Origin: Siderastrea siderea
Taxonomy: Eukaryota; Cnidaria; Anthozoa; Scleractinia; Rhizangiidae
DNA: 64,000 nucleotides
NCBI GenBank assembly: GCA_964030785.1
Contig: OZ034979.1
Location: 40,803,484 to 40,867,483 of the forward strand
Direction: 5' to 3'
The notes beneath the pieces are model-generated. The model was not told the origin of the DNA. It was given only the letters and a program-made list of their open reading frames with translations, and searched no databases. Position numbers and translations under genes: made by a program. How positions within the stretch are numbered: position 1 is the first letter of the stretch; each line of letters begins with the position of its first letter. Positions 59,301 to 63,255 of the stretch are shown in pieces.

Positions 59301-62295
59301 TAGAATAAACCCAAATGTCTTGTACTCATGTCATCATCAGCTGAGTCTGTGGCTGAAATCCTGTGGTGTGACCATTCAAATGAAACCTATTCAGCAGTAC
59401 TTTCACATGGTACCATTTATATTTCAGTGTTTTACAAAATGAAATTTGGATTTCATCTTAAATTTGGATTTTAGGAATCCTTGGAAGCAAAAGCGTTAAG
59501 TCTACCAAGAAGGGTCTAACAGTCAGCTGATAGCTGGCCAACTTTGCCAACAAGCTGAGAAAATGGCATACACACTATTTGGCAAACAGACGGCCAACAA
59601 CAAAGCTGTCTGTTGTTCAAAACATCCAAGGATTAGCCCCCCCCCCCCCCTAGTCACTAGACCACCCACACTTCAGGGCCACATGTTGACAACTCCAATA
59701 ACTGGCTTGAATGGACAGCATACACCCCAGTCCAGCACCCCCAAAATAAACCTTACCAATTATCCTATCTGTGATGTATGTCAGGTCAAGATCAAAATGT
59801 TCATCCACGTGCCGTACTCTGTTTCTGCAAAGTTGACACACAATTTCACCCATATGACCATGAATGGACAAGCTTAGAGAAGGTAACACCAGTATGTAGG
59901 TATACATTCAGTCTGAAAAGCAGTGTACAGTTGCTATGTTTGCCTAGGAGGAGGGGAAGGGCGGTAGGTACTCCCCTATGTGCAGTTATCAAGGCTGTCT
60001 TGCTGCCCTAAAAAAGCCTGAGGAATCACCAGACATTCAAAACAACATTGAGTGTGGGAAACGGGTAAGCAAAGCACTGTATGAGATACATGGGGAAAAA
60101 AATATAAATGTTTGCATTTGTCTCAACTACAATCTTGGTGAATAGACTTGGGACACTTTCCTCAGTTCACTTCCCTCTAGCATCTGAAAAATATTCTTGC
60201 CCTGCCCCCCCCCCCCCCCACTCCCTTACAATGTTGATGTCAGGTATTGAAAGTAATGACTGATCTTCAATATTGTTTGGGGGGGTGGGGAGGGGGCATA
60301 AACTGGAGAAACAGGTACCTAACAAAAGTTGTCAAAGACTTCTCATGACAGCGCACATAAAATTTTCATATTTCTCACAGAAATGTTAACAGGTGTCCCA
60401 AGGTCTAATGACCGAGTGCACGATTGCAGTTCTGTCCAACAATGAAGGCATTCCTTTTGACCACTTTGGTCTGAAATAAAGTATGCTTTCCCTAGCAAAT
60501 TAAAATAGGGTACAGGATATAAAGAATCATATAATTATACATTTTGGACAGAAAAAAGGTTAGCATTATTTAATACCTTGACACTCTGTGTCGCACATGG
60601 TGACAGATGTTTGTGACAAGATTTTTTGGAGAGGATGGTGCTCTCTGAAACATTAAAAAAAATATTAAAGTCACTTAATCACATTCAATTAGATGACAGG
60701 GACATTAAAAGTTTTGAAATCCTAAAGACATTCAATAGACAGATAAAGTTATACATAATAAAGTGATGATCTGACTGACAATCCAACCAACCACCCCAGG
60801 TGGACCAACCAACTGTCAACCACAGGCCAACCAAATGACTGGCCAGCCAATTAATGAACTGCCTGATTGGCCGCCTAAGAAGCTGGCACGGCAAGCTTAC
60901 TTCCCAGCAAAAATAATGCAACTGTCTTTTTCTTTTCTTCCATTGTTGAAATAATACAATTTTGTACAGAAGAATCCTCTCACGTTAGCAATTTGTGAAT
61001 TTCCTGAAGTGAGTGGAAAGATTTTTGTAGTGCATAGCAATTTGAGCAATTGCTTCAAATTGTGAATTTCATGTTTGCAATCCATACAGTTAATTAATCA
61101 ATGGAAAATTACAAGTATTATTGACACATAAAGCATAACTTATCATGTTACTCACAGATTTTCTACTAATTTCATCATCAGGTAACGTCTATAAAGAAAC
61201 AAGGACACAAAAATAAGAATTTTTAAAAGGTAATTCAAACAAATTATAATTTTCAAAAATAAAAATGTTGTCACATTTCAATTTCCTGCTTGTGTACGTC
61301 AGTAACAGGTAACGATGTATGTTTACCTTGAATTTACTGTGAGTTGAGTTCATTGGTCCTTGTCTTGAGCACTGTCCCCTCACCTATGTAAGTGAACAAT
61401 AATATGGATTACACTGTAACGAGATTCCATTTCTTGGCACAATGTCCAGCTTTCCTTTAAAGTTTCAGATCACTAAGTCTGGAGGCCTACTATCTAATTT
61501 TCTGCTAATTCTGCTAATTTACATTAATCTGGTAGCTCAAGGGAGGGCATTATTCGAAAGGGGATAGTTATTTGGGAGAAGGCACTTATTTCTTTTTTGG
61601 ATATGAGCATTGGACACAACAACTGTATGGAAATGAGTTTGCAAAGTCACAATAGCATTCGCTTAATGTCTGTTCCAAGTCAACATCTTCAACATTACCT
61701 TTAGATGAGAAAGAAGACTTAATAATTCACTTGTCTAATCAGTCTATTCTATGTCAATATCTTCAATGCCAAGTAAGGAACAGATCCCAGATTATTTCAA
61801 AGGGGGGGGGGGGGGGTTGCAAGTATGAGAGGAGAAGGCAAAAGTCCCTAGCCTTGAAAGAAGGGAATGGCCTGGACTCTACTAAAGGCTTGCTTTCACA
61901 GAAAATTGTCTTTCCCTAAATTGACAATCAGTTAATCAAACAACAATATGCTATTATTTTTGTGATGAAAAAGTGAAAAACTTCCCAAGGGGGGAGGGGT
62001 TGCAACCCCCTCAACCCTCCCCCCTGGATCCACCTCTACAAGTTCACAATCGTGGGCACTTGTTGGAAGGAAGCACTTTTTGGAATAGGGGCACTTCTAA
62101 ACAAATGACAAGTAAAGGGGGAGTGATTATTAGAATGGGGGCATCAATTGGGAGGATGGCACTAAATTACAGCACCTCAGGTCTGGTGAGCATACCAGCC
62201 CCCACCCCCTGCCAGTCCACCACTCAACACAAACAGGAAATCAACCCTACTGCTTACCATCCTCTCACACTTGTCATGGCAATGGTAATTGCAAC
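12979..62295 (-). CDS. TNS: Tensin: C1 (part), PTEN-like phosphatase, C2, SH2, PTB; 32 exons, 5' partial
   Basis: The spliced model totals 1,416 codons plus a partial first one, ending in TAA at 12981-12979. Every splice phase matches. Residues are counted from the first full codon. The end of a C1 domain is at 1-20. The PTEN-like phosphatase domain is at about 70-245, with HCKGGKGRTG at 176-185. C2 is at about 246-375. A Ser/Pro/Gly-rich central region runs from about 376 to 1130, SH2 from about 1141 to 1257, and PTB from about 1282 to 1410. In animals tensins link integrin tails (PTB) and phosphotyrosine proteins (SH2) to actin at focal adhesions. C1 plus phosphatase-C2 matches tensin-2 and long tensin-1 forms. 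Identity is very secure. Oddities are the intact phosphatase loop and a 24.5 kb intron. Confidence 0.95.
13250..13465 (+). repeat. Diverged 106-bp satellite units in the last intron region
   Basis: AAGTGTGACCACTCAAACGAAAGCTAC and GTGACCATTCAATGAAAGCC match the satellite consensus seen at 41.2-42.0 kb. Confidence 0.7.
13548..13586 (-). CDS. TNS: Tensin exon 31 (39 nt), PTB
   Basis: Acceptor CTTTCAG and donor AA|GTAAGT. It supplies [12 protein letters not shown] between DKR and FGLVLRK. The phases 2/2 fit both neighbours. Confidence 0.85.
13926..13994 (-). CDS. TNS: Tensin exon 30, PTB
   Basis: Acceptor ACATTTCAG and donor AAAAG|GTACCT. It reads [20 protein letters not shown], aligning with LFFRRHYP..TFCGLDP of tensin PTB domains. 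Confidence 0.9.
14548..14716 (-). CDS. TNS: Tensin exon 29, start of PTB domain
   Basis: It reads [20 protein letters not shown] then [15 protein letters not shown]. The LTGP-AI and G-T-TDN-R motifs are characteristic of tensin PTB domains. Donor AA|GTAAGT. Confidence 0.93.
14717..15039. other. TNS: Tensin intron 28
   Basis: About 320 bases of intron. I see no repeat or other feature in it. Confidence 0.6.
15040..15108 (-). CDS. TNS: Tensin exon 28, SH2-PTB linker
   Basis: Acceptor TTTCCAG and donor GCAG|GTAATA. It encodes [20 protein letters not shown], a polar linker. The 1/1 phases fit its neighbours. Confidence 0.8.
15109..15671. other. TNS: Tensin intron 27
   Basis: AT-rich intron with a short A-run near 15231. 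I see no gene or repeat family. Confidence 0.6.
15672..15749 (-). CDS. TNS: Tensin exon 27, end of SH2
   Basis: It reads [20 protein letters not shown], very close to the tensin SH2 C-terminal strand [15 protein letters not shown]. Donor CAAG|GTAAGT. Confidence 0.95.
15750..16165. other. TNS: Tensin intron 26
   Basis: No gene is seen. It contains AAATCGCCAAATGCGTGGAG and TCGCAAG words that may be decayed MITE sequence. Confidence 0.4.
16166..16264 (-). CDS. TNS: Tensin exon 26, SH2
   Basis: It reads [20 protein letters not shown] then [20 protein letters not shown] and KGVRLKG are near-exact tensin SH2 motifs. Confidence 0.95.
16300..16699. mobile_element. GGCCAAACGG MITE containing a TAGCCTGCG palindrome
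   Basis: Ends are GCCTAGGCCAAACGG and CTGTTTGGCCAGGGC, related to the 8028-8396 element. A second inverted pair, TAGCCTGCGTGCAGACGT / ACGTCTGCGCGCAGGCTA, lies at about 16616-16664 and looks like an independent foldback insertion. Confidence 0.75.
16700..17479. other. TNS: Remainder of tensin intron 25
   Basis: No gene or repeat is recognised. Short minus-strand frames here do not match tensin and have no splice support. Confidence 0.5.
17480..17617 (-). CDS. TNS: Tensin exon 25, SH2 phosphotyrosine pocket
   Basis: It reads [20 protein letters not shown] then [17 protein letters not shown] is the FLVRES-type motif, and its Arg would bind phosphotyrosine. The whole segment matches tensin SH2. 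Confidence 0.96.
17806..17885 (+). mobile_element. Decayed tRNA-like SINE head
   Basis: GTGTCCCAGTGGTTAGAGCA, then ACCGGTGTG and GGTCATGGGCTTGACTC, resemble the better-preserved copy at 19968. Box B is mutated. Confidence 0.65.
17969..18064 (-). CDS. TNS: Tensin exon 24, entry into SH2
   Basis: It reads [20 protein letters not shown] then [11 protein letters not shown]. The Phe-Trp-Tyr-Lys-Pro start aligns with the YWYKP start of tensin SH2. Confidence 0.93.
18065..18970. other. TNS: Tensin intron 23 with an 11-G run
   Basis: Contains a poly-G run near 18403-18413 and the hairpin at 18464-18540. I see nothing else. Confidence 0.5.
18464..18540. repeat. Inverted repeat (hairpin)
   Basis: GTGAGTTGCA and TGCAACTCGC form the outer arms. 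AACGTCTGGCGT and ACGCCAGACGTT form the inner arms around a short loop. It may be a very short foldback element. Confidence 0.85.
18971..19173 (-). CDS. TNS: Tensin exon 23, pre-SH2 Ser-rich region
   Basis: It reads [20 protein letters not shown] and ends [15 protein letters not shown]. Acceptor TTTTCACAG; donor ACA|GTAAGT. Serine-rich and predicted disordered. Phases 2 to 1 fit. Confidence 0.88.
19174..19498. other. TNS: Tensin intron 22
   Basis: I see no gene or repeat. Confidence 0.5.
19499..19651 (-). CDS. TNS: Tensin exon 22, central region
   Basis: It reads [20 protein letters not shown] then [21 protein letters not shown] Thr/Pro stretch is followed by a short acidic helix-like stretch. 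Donor CAG|GTAAAA is acceptable. Confidence 0.85.
19968..20060 (+). mobile_element. tRNA-like SINE head, not a functional tRNA
   Basis: GTAGCTCAGTGGTTAGAGCG (A box) and GGGTTCGATTCCCGT (B box and TPsiC arm) are well kept, and acceptor-like ends pair (GTCTCC/GGGGAC). The anticodon loop CCGGTGT lacks the invariant U33, no CCA-type maturation is implied, and a T-rich tail follows. A near relative at 17806 supports a repeat family. Confidence 0.75.
20244..20519 (-). CDS. TNS: Tensin exon 21, central region
   Basis: It reads [20 protein letters not shown] and ends [18 protein letters not shown]. The acceptor TTTCAGCAG is a NAGNAG site, so two isoforms differing by one residue are possible. Donor CAG|GTAAGC. 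Confidence 0.88.
20520..21103. other. TNS: Tensin intron 20
   Basis: No gene is recognised. A plus-strand frame here lacks any family match. Confidence 0.5.
21104..21230 (-). CDS. TNS: Tensin exon 20, central region
   Basis: It reads [20 protein letters not shown] then [11 protein letters not shown]. Acceptor GTTTAAACAG is weak. Donor GC|GTATGT is strong, and only this frame is open. Confidence 0.82.
21310..21970. repeat. ACACCTCTCTAAGACAG tandem repeat, split by a SINE
   Basis: Degenerate units of about 17 bp (GACACCTCTCTAAAACAG and variants) occur on both sides of the SINE at 21388-21694. The SINE has therefore inserted into an older array. Confidence 0.85.
21388..21694 (-). mobile_element. 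tRNA-derived SINE (family 2), full copy
   Basis: On the minus strand: GGTGAAGTGGTTAGCGCGGT (A box), GGTCGGTTGTTCGATGCCC (B-box region), then a body with TACTGCTGGAGGTAACCC and a TACCTACC-like tail. It aligns along most of its length with 53462-53763. Confidence 0.85.
21971..22490. other. TNS: Tensin intron 19, proximal part
   Basis: GTGACA/TGTGAC words recur between 22085 and 22330 but do not form a clear array. No gene is seen. Confidence 0.4.
22491..23822 (-). CDS. TNS: Tensin exon 19, large central exon
   Basis: 444 codons from acceptor TCCTTTAG to donor CCAG|GTATTA. It opens [20 protein letters not shown], matching the GPLDGSLYAKV segment just after the C2 domain of vertebrate tensins. 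The rest is low-complexity and Pro/Ser/Gly rich, with a [16 protein letters not shown] segment near the end. No folded domain is evident. Phosphorylation and SH3-binding roles are typical of this region in tensins but are not demonstrated here. Confidence 0.92.
23965..24310. repeat. CpG-rich ACGCG/GCAATATGGCG repeat
   Basis: GCGCGTGAAATGCGTGCAAT, CGCGCGTTAAACGCATG and two copies of GCAATATGGCG (about 23996 and 24296) bound the segment. It is probably a decayed foldback element. Confidence 0.5.
24400..24640 (-). repeat. 106-bp satellite units
   Basis: Reverse-complement units with TTCATTTGAATGGTCACAGT, TTGTGCAGCACAAACA and AGACTTTGA words, about two copies. Confidence 0.75.
25093..25253 (+). 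mobile_element. MITE with a single 106-bp satellite core
   Basis: Starts TTAACCCTTTCATTCCCAGAG and ends in CTCTTGGGAGTAAAAGGGGTAA. In between is one satellite unit (TAACTTTTGAGTCTGTTGAT ... ATTCAAATGAAACC ... CAGTACTTTC). Confidence 0.75.
26371..26562. repeat. Two-copy tandem repeat, 104-bp spacing
   Basis: AACAGTTGAGCCCTGGTCGC begins both units. GTGCTAGTCACGTCTTAACT and GACACGGCTAACA are shared. Confidence 0.9.
27530..27910 (-). repeat. 106-bp satellite units
   Basis: Several reverse-complement units: AGTACTGCTCAGTGGGACAG, TAGCTTTCATTTGAATTGTC, ATTCAAAAGTTAGAGAAC. Spacing is irregular. Confidence 0.75.
28290..28830 (+). repeat. 106-bp satellite units
   Basis: Forward units including TTATGCTGTACAAGGTGG, AAGTCTGTGGATGAAATCCT and TGTGACCATTCAAATGAAAG, interspersed with diverged copies. 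Confidence 0.8.
30030..30115 (-). repeat. Single 106-bp satellite unit
   Basis: GAAAGTACCGTTCAATAACT, AATTGAATGGTCATCCTTTA, GATTTCGTCCACAGATTC: one reverse unit. Confidence 0.7.
32050..32310 (-). repeat. 106-bp satellite units
   Basis: Two or three reverse units: AGTAGCTTTCATTTGAATGG, CACTTGAGATTTCACCACAG, CAGTAGCTTTTATTTGAATG. Confidence 0.75.
33600..33770 (-). mobile_element. Dispersed retroelement fragment, possible Penelope-type hammerhead end
   Basis: Shares about 150 bp with 44258-44410 (GTTAGTTTCTAAAGAAACTG, GGTAAATTGGCCACCGT, CGTTAGCCCTTCGTCAGAG). On the minus strand, CTGACGAAGGGCTAACGCTC followed by GAAAC resembles the core of a hammerhead ribozyme. A poly-T run lies at 33540-33560. 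Confidence 0.6.
34640..34765. repeat. CTTCCGAA-rich degenerate repeat
   Basis: ACCGAAAGACTTCCGAAAAG, CATCCGAACTC, GAGGTCTTCCGAATAC: about 15-bp degenerate units related to 12290-12680. Confidence 0.65.
34793..35184. mobile_element. TTAA-flanked MITE with perfect terminal inverted repeats
   Basis: TTAAAGGGACACTGTCAC at the left and GTGACAGTGTCCCTTTAA at the right. A second perfect palindrome (ACTTGAAAACATCAG / CTGATGTTTTCAAGT, about 34967-34998) lies inside. TTAA at both edges fits a piggyBac- or Kolobok-type target site. A short minus-strand frame inside has no known match. Confidence 0.9.
35660..36110 (-). repeat. 106-bp satellite array, four units
   Basis: Repeated CAGTAGCTTTCATTTGAATG, GTCACACTTTAGGATTTTAT, CCACAGTCTAAAAAGTTAGA words in reverse orientation, progressively degenerate toward 36100. 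Confidence 0.85.
37066..37135. repeat. AAATA/AATC microsatellite
   Basis: Runs of AAATAAATAAAC, then AATCAATCAATC, then AATAAATAAAC. Confidence 0.9.
40170..40690 (+). repeat. 106-bp satellite array, diverged
   Basis: About five forward units (ACTTTTGAGTCTGTGGATGA, TGTGACCATTCAAATGAGAG, TTTGTTATGCTGTACAAAG), strongly diverged from each other. Confidence 0.85.
41095..42000 (+). repeat. 106-bp satellite array, best preserved
   Basis: About eight head-to-tail forward units. The word GACCATTCAA or its variant recurs at 41276, 41382, 41488, 41593 and 41699, giving a 105-106 bp period. Some units are nearly identical, so this block was recently homogenised. The open frame across it is an accident of the repeat. 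Confidence 0.95.
42005..42022. repeat. G18 homopolymer
   Basis: Eighteen G residues interrupt the end of the satellite array. Confidence 0.95.
42656..42702. repeat. Tandem duplication of GCTAGCCGCCTTGTCAAACA
   Basis: The 20-bp word occurs twice, separated by GGG. Confidence 0.9.
42714..42927 (+). mobile_element. MITE with satellite-like core
   Basis: Ends TTAACCCTTTCACTCCTAGA and CTCTAGAAGAGAAAGGGTTAA. The interior carries one satellite-type unit (CTAACTTTTTAATCTGTTGA, CATTCAAATGAAACCTC, AGCAGAACTTTTG). Same layout as 25093-25253. Confidence 0.8.
43000..43265 (+). repeat. 106-bp satellite units
   Basis: About 2.5 diverged forward units ending with AAGGTGGTTCTATCTTTGGA, GTCTGTGAACGAAATTCTTA, GTTCAAATGAAAGGTACTGA. 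Confidence 0.8.
44258..44410 (-). mobile_element. Dispersed retroelement fragment, second copy
   Basis: Aligns with 33600-33770. On the minus strand it reads CTGACAAAGGGCTAACGCTC then GAAACGTC, so the conserved CTGANGA box is mutated here. Confidence 0.6.
44615..44660. repeat. Fragment of the GACGGATCATCCGTC MITE
   Basis: ACAGACGAACTAGAAG, then GGTTCGTCCCAGACGGATGA, as in the right arm of 7451-7888. Confidence 0.6.
48040..48240 (+). repeat. 106-bp satellite, two units
   Basis: TTATTATGCTGTACAAGGTG and ACATTCAAATGAAAGCTATT match the array at 41.1-42.0 kb. It lies just beyond exon 18 in the giant intron. Confidence 0.85.
48336..48494 (-). CDS. TNS: Tensin exon 18, after C2
   Basis: It reads [20 protein letters not shown] then [17 protein letters not shown]. 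Acceptor TACCTTTCAG; donor GAAG|GTAACA. It ends in phase 1, matching exon 19 across the 24.5 kb intron. Confidence 0.85.
48495..49026. other. TNS: Tensin intron 17 with a perfect hairpin
   Basis: Perfect 14-bp inverted repeat GTATGGCTGGGTGG (48712-48725) and CCACCCAGCCATAC (48735-48748) with a 9-base loop. A minus-strand frame continues beside it but has no match. Confidence 0.7.
49027..49077 (-). CDS. TNS: Tensin exon 17, end of C2
   Basis: It reads [16 protein letters not shown], matching the DDRFP..VEFVFS strand that ends the tensin C2 domain. Acceptor TTCAACAG; donor ACTG|GTAACT. Confidence 0.93.
49640..49960 (+). repeat. 106-bp satellite, three units
   Basis: GTGACCATTCAAATGAAAGC occurs twice. 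Contains TTATTATGCTGTACAAGGTG. Confidence 0.85.
50105..50234 (-). CDS. TNS: Tensin exon 16, C2
   Basis: It reads [20 protein letters not shown] then [34 protein letters not shown] and LDDA are tensin C2 landmarks. Phase 0 to 1. Confidence 0.95.
50640..50905 (+). mobile_element. Probable non-LTR retroelement 3' end
   Basis: T-rich sequence with the GC-rich hairpin CCGCCCGC / GCGGGCGG at about 50775-50815, ending GTGAATAAAGTGTATAAAGT. The layout resembles a LINE 3' UTR, but no reverse transcriptase frame is present. Tentative. Confidence 0.35.
51200..51272 (-). CDS. TNS: Tensin exon 15, C2
   Basis: It reads [20 protein letters not shown] then GDVL. VCITIEPGLLLKGDIL is the vertebrate counterpart. 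Confidence 0.93.
51273..52348. other. TNS: Tensin intron 14
   Basis: C-run at 51540-51551, otherwise AT-rich. No gene or known repeat is seen. Confidence 0.5.
52349..52409 (-). CDS. TNS: Tensin exon 14, C2
   Basis: It reads [19 protein letters not shown], aligning with CRPFLRIYQAMQPVYTSGI of tensin-1. Acceptor TGTTTAG; donor GTT|GTAAGT. Confidence 0.93.
52410..53068. other. TNS: Tensin intron 13
   Basis: G-rich run GGGCGGGCGGGG... at about 52570-52597. TATGATGAGGAGAAATTTGA at about 53031 is shared with the MITE remnant near 470. No gene is seen. Confidence 0.5.
53069..53127 (-). CDS. TNS: Tensin exon 13, phosphatase-C2 junction
   Basis: It reads [19 protein letters not shown], matching PLFLHHVIMHGIPNFES of vertebrate tensins. 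Acceptor CTTTTCAG; donor GATG|GTAAGT. It completes the phase between exons 12 and 14. Confidence 0.94.
53308..53361 (-). CDS. TNS: Tensin exon 12, end of phosphatase domain
   Basis: It reads [17 protein letters not shown]. The RYV-YFS-L motif follows QPSQR in tensins and PTEN relatives. Acceptor TTTTTAG; donor GA|GTAAGT. Confidence 0.92.
53462..53763 (-). mobile_element. tRNA-derived SINE (family 2), full copy
   Basis: Minus strand: GGCGGTGTAGTGGTTAGCGC (A box), GGTGGTTCGACGCCC (B box), then a body with TACTGCTGGGGGTAACCC. It ends near TCCTTATCCTACC. Homologous to 21388-21694. Confidence 0.88.
53849..53932 (-). CDS. TNS: Tensin exon 11, phosphatase domain
   Basis: It reads [20 protein letters not shown] then [18 protein letters not shown] and QPSQRR are tensin/PTEN signatures. 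Confidence 0.95.
53976..54287. mobile_element. Foldback MITE, GGCACTGTTACACTAGGCAA ends
   Basis: Left GGCACTGTTACACTAGGCAA pairs with right TTGCCTAGTGTAACAGCGCC. Inside, TTGCAACTTGTCTCGC and GCGAGA..AAGTTGCAA recur in both orientations. Confidence 0.88.
54524..54588 (-). CDS. TNS: Tensin exon 10, phosphatase P-loop
   Basis: It reads [20 protein letters not shown]. Joined to HCK at the end of exon 9 it forms HCKGGKGRTG, an intact C-x5-R cysteine-phosphatase loop. Acceptor TTTTTGCAG; donor CAAG|GTAACA. Confidence 0.95.
54589..55649. other. TNS: Tensin intron 9, distal part
   Basis: AT-rich. A CGCACGCGCACTCGTGCGCG palindrome lies at about 55569-55590. No gene is seen. Confidence 0.5.
55650..55862 (+). 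mobile_element. MITE, TTAACCCTTTAAGCCCT family, intact
   Basis: TTAACCCTTTAAGCCTTGAT at the left and AGGGCTTAAAGGGTTAA at the right. It is the most complete copy in the window and identifies the family. Confidence 0.88.
55900..56175 (+). mobile_element. Retroelement 3' tail with GTTGTT repeat
   Basis: ACGCAAATAAAGC leads into TTGTTGCTGTTGTAGTTG and a long degenerate GTTGTT run. A similar AAATAAA-then-GTTGTT end is at 57170-57350, which suggests a LINE-type 3' end with a simple-repeat tail. Confidence 0.55.
56348..56545 (-). mobile_element. tRNA-derived SINE (family 2), truncated
   Basis: Matches the 3' half of 53462-53763 (AAGCCAAGGAGGTCCACATA, GCATGAAGCAACTGAGAGTA) but lacks the tRNA-like head, as in 5'-truncated SINE copies. 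Confidence 0.8.
56644..56710 (-). CDS. TNS: Tensin exon 9, phosphatase domain to P-loop Cys
   Basis: It reads [20 protein letters not shown] then CK. The catalytic-position Cys is present. Acceptor TATTGCAG; donor TAAG|GTGTGT. Confidence 0.95.
56711..57169. other. TNS: Tensin intron 8, proximal part
   Basis: A short direct repeat, AAATTTACATACTACTAC, at about 56912-56962. No other feature is seen. Confidence 0.5.
57170..57350 (+). mobile_element. Retroelement 3' tail with GTTGTT repeat
   Basis: T-rich segment ending TTTGGCAAATAAAATGG, then GTTGCTGTTGTTGTTGTCGTT. Compare 55900-56175. Confidence 0.55.
57365..57420 (-). CDS. TNS: Tensin exon 8, phosphatase Asp loop
   Basis: It reads [20 protein letters not shown]-x-APP aligns with the DHNPP loop of PTEN, so both Asp and His are kept. 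Acceptor TTGTGCAG; donor GCAG|GTAAGG. Confidence 0.95.
57578..58301 (+). repeat. Dispersed 0.7 kb repeat, copy 1
   Basis: Starts AAATGGTATGCTGAGGCATACT and runs to CGGAAACTTGGCGCAATTTG. Copy 2 begins at 63256 in the same orientation. CCCAGTATAACGAAGGA-type words near its start resemble Tigger/pogo terminal sequences. Confidence 0.9.
58545..58726 (+). mobile_element. MITE, TTAACCCTTTAAGCCCT family, degraded
   Basis: TAGCCCTTTTTATTG at the left and GAGGCTTAAAGGGTTA at the right. The interior (CATCAAGACATTTTATCTTT) matches 55650-55862. Confidence 0.75.
58852..58902 (-). CDS. TNS: Tensin exon 7, phosphatase domain
   Basis: It reads [17 protein letters not shown], the FNLSERR-DI-KL motif of tensins. 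Acceptor ATTTTCAG; donor CAG|GTGGGT. Confidence 0.95.
59034..59131 (-). CDS. TNS: Tensin exon 6, phosphatase domain
   Basis: It reads [20 protein letters not shown] then [25 protein letters not shown] and KYL-FNLSE order as in tensins. Donor TATG|GTAAAG. Confidence 0.94.
59338..59510 (+). repeat. 106-bp satellite unit, MITE-like remnant
   Basis: CTGAGTCTGTGGCTGAAATC, GTGACCATTCAAATGAAACC, AGCAGTACTTTCACATGG, then AAGCGTTAA at the right. Confidence 0.7.
59757..59824 (-). CDS. TNS: Tensin exon 5, start of phosphatase domain
   Basis: It reads [20 protein letters not shown] then II. DLDLTY-TERI is the diagnostic opening of tensin and auxilin phosphatase-like domains. Acceptor TTTGCAG; donor ATTG|GTAAGG. 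Confidence 0.93.
59825..60576. other. TNS: Tensin intron 4
   Basis: C-run at about 60206-60219 and a G-rich stretch at about 60280-60298. No gene is seen. Confidence 0.5.
60577..60644 (-). CDS. TNS: Tensin exon 4, C1-phosphatase linker
   Basis: It reads [20 protein letters not shown] then VS. No family motif. Supported by splice sites (ATGTTTCAG, CAAG|GTATTA) and by matching phases 0/2. Confidence 0.7.
61156..61188 (-). CDS. TNS: Tensin exon 3 (33 nt), linker
   Basis: It encodes [11 protein letters not shown] between acceptor CTTTATAG and donor TCT|GTGAGT. Phase 0/0, so it could be a cassette exon. Confidence 0.65.
61327..61383 (-). CDS. TNS: Tensin exon 2, last Cys of C1 domain
   Basis: It reads [19 protein letters not shown]. 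The Cys falls exactly 8 positions after the previous C1 cysteine, completing C-x7-C. Acceptor TTACATAG; donor CAAG|GTAAAC. Confidence 0.75.
61384..62257. other. TNS: Tensin intron 1 of the visible set
   Basis: G-run at about 61801-61816. No recognisable repeat family or gene is seen. Confidence 0.5.
62258..62295 (-). CDS. TNS: Tensin exon 1 of the visible set, C1 domain zinc ligands
   Basis: It reads [12 protein letters not shown]. With exon 2 the spacing is C-x4-H-x2-C-x7-C, the second half of a C1 domain, with CHDKC as in tensin C1 CHxxC. Acceptor TTGTTTTTAG; donor ATG|GTAAGC. It begins in phase 1, so an upstream exon carries the first half. Confidence 0.78.
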
Positions 62296-63255
62296 CTAAA
62301 AACAAGCCACACTCAAAATTAACTGGTGAGCACTTTTTTTATTCAAAGAAAGAAGGCGGCTGTAATGCTAGCATGGAATTTTACAGTAATTATTGTGCAA
62401 AATCAAGTGACAATGTACTGATGAACCAGGTTACATGACAAATTTTTTTGTGCTTGTGTGTCTAGTGTATGTTTTTCTTGAGCGTAGTGCGTACATGTAT
62501 GTTTGTTTAGCATTTAAGTTCCTGTATTTTCATGTGTATTGAGATAATTATTTTAAAATACATGGATTTTCTGACACAAAGACAGGAAAAAGTTACAACA
62601 CTGTCAAGGTAAAAACACAGAATATGATATCCAAAGAAGTGACTTTTTAAATTGCATCTCAAGAGACACCTTCAAAAACTTTCAGTTGAGATACTTGATC
62701 TTGTTGAGAGAAAATGACCCCAAACAACACGCCAAAACCCAGTATCCCTTTCTCTGACACCTTAACATGAACTTTGAATGCAAAATTTATGGAAACCCAG
62801 TTGGCATTCACCTCTAGAGTCAAGTGAATGCTGTCAACCACTCATGGTGTTTGACCTGGATTAACATGATAGGATTTGTATTCTATGGAGAGACTTTGTT
62901 TTCAGACACTAGACAAAGCAAACAAGTGATAAGTTGTCATTGCAATCTGTGAATCTAAATGTACAACTTTCATTATAGGGAATACACTATAACAGTAGAA
63001 CCTCTAGAAAATGAACACAACACTACATGTAGATGTCTGTATTATAGAGGTACATGTATCTTCATTACAAAGGTTCAGTTAAAGCGAATTATAGCCTCTT
63101 TCGGACCAAGTGACTGTCTTTAAAAGGCATCCATATTATAAAGCTGTTCATTAAGAGGTTCAACTCTTTTCCTAACATTTGCATGAAGGCTTCCTTTCTC
63201 CTGAGTTTTTGCAGAAATGTAATGAAAGAATGTGAAACCTGTTACCTCAATCAAC
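62296..63255. other. TNS: Upstream tensin intron
   Basis: AT-rich. I searched the minus strand for the first half of the C1 domain (H-x12-C-x2-C) and did not find it. Confidence 0.5.

Noticed and set aside
62659..62841. Minus-strand frame as the upstream C1 half
   Set aside because: It lacks the His and Cys ligands of a C1 domain.
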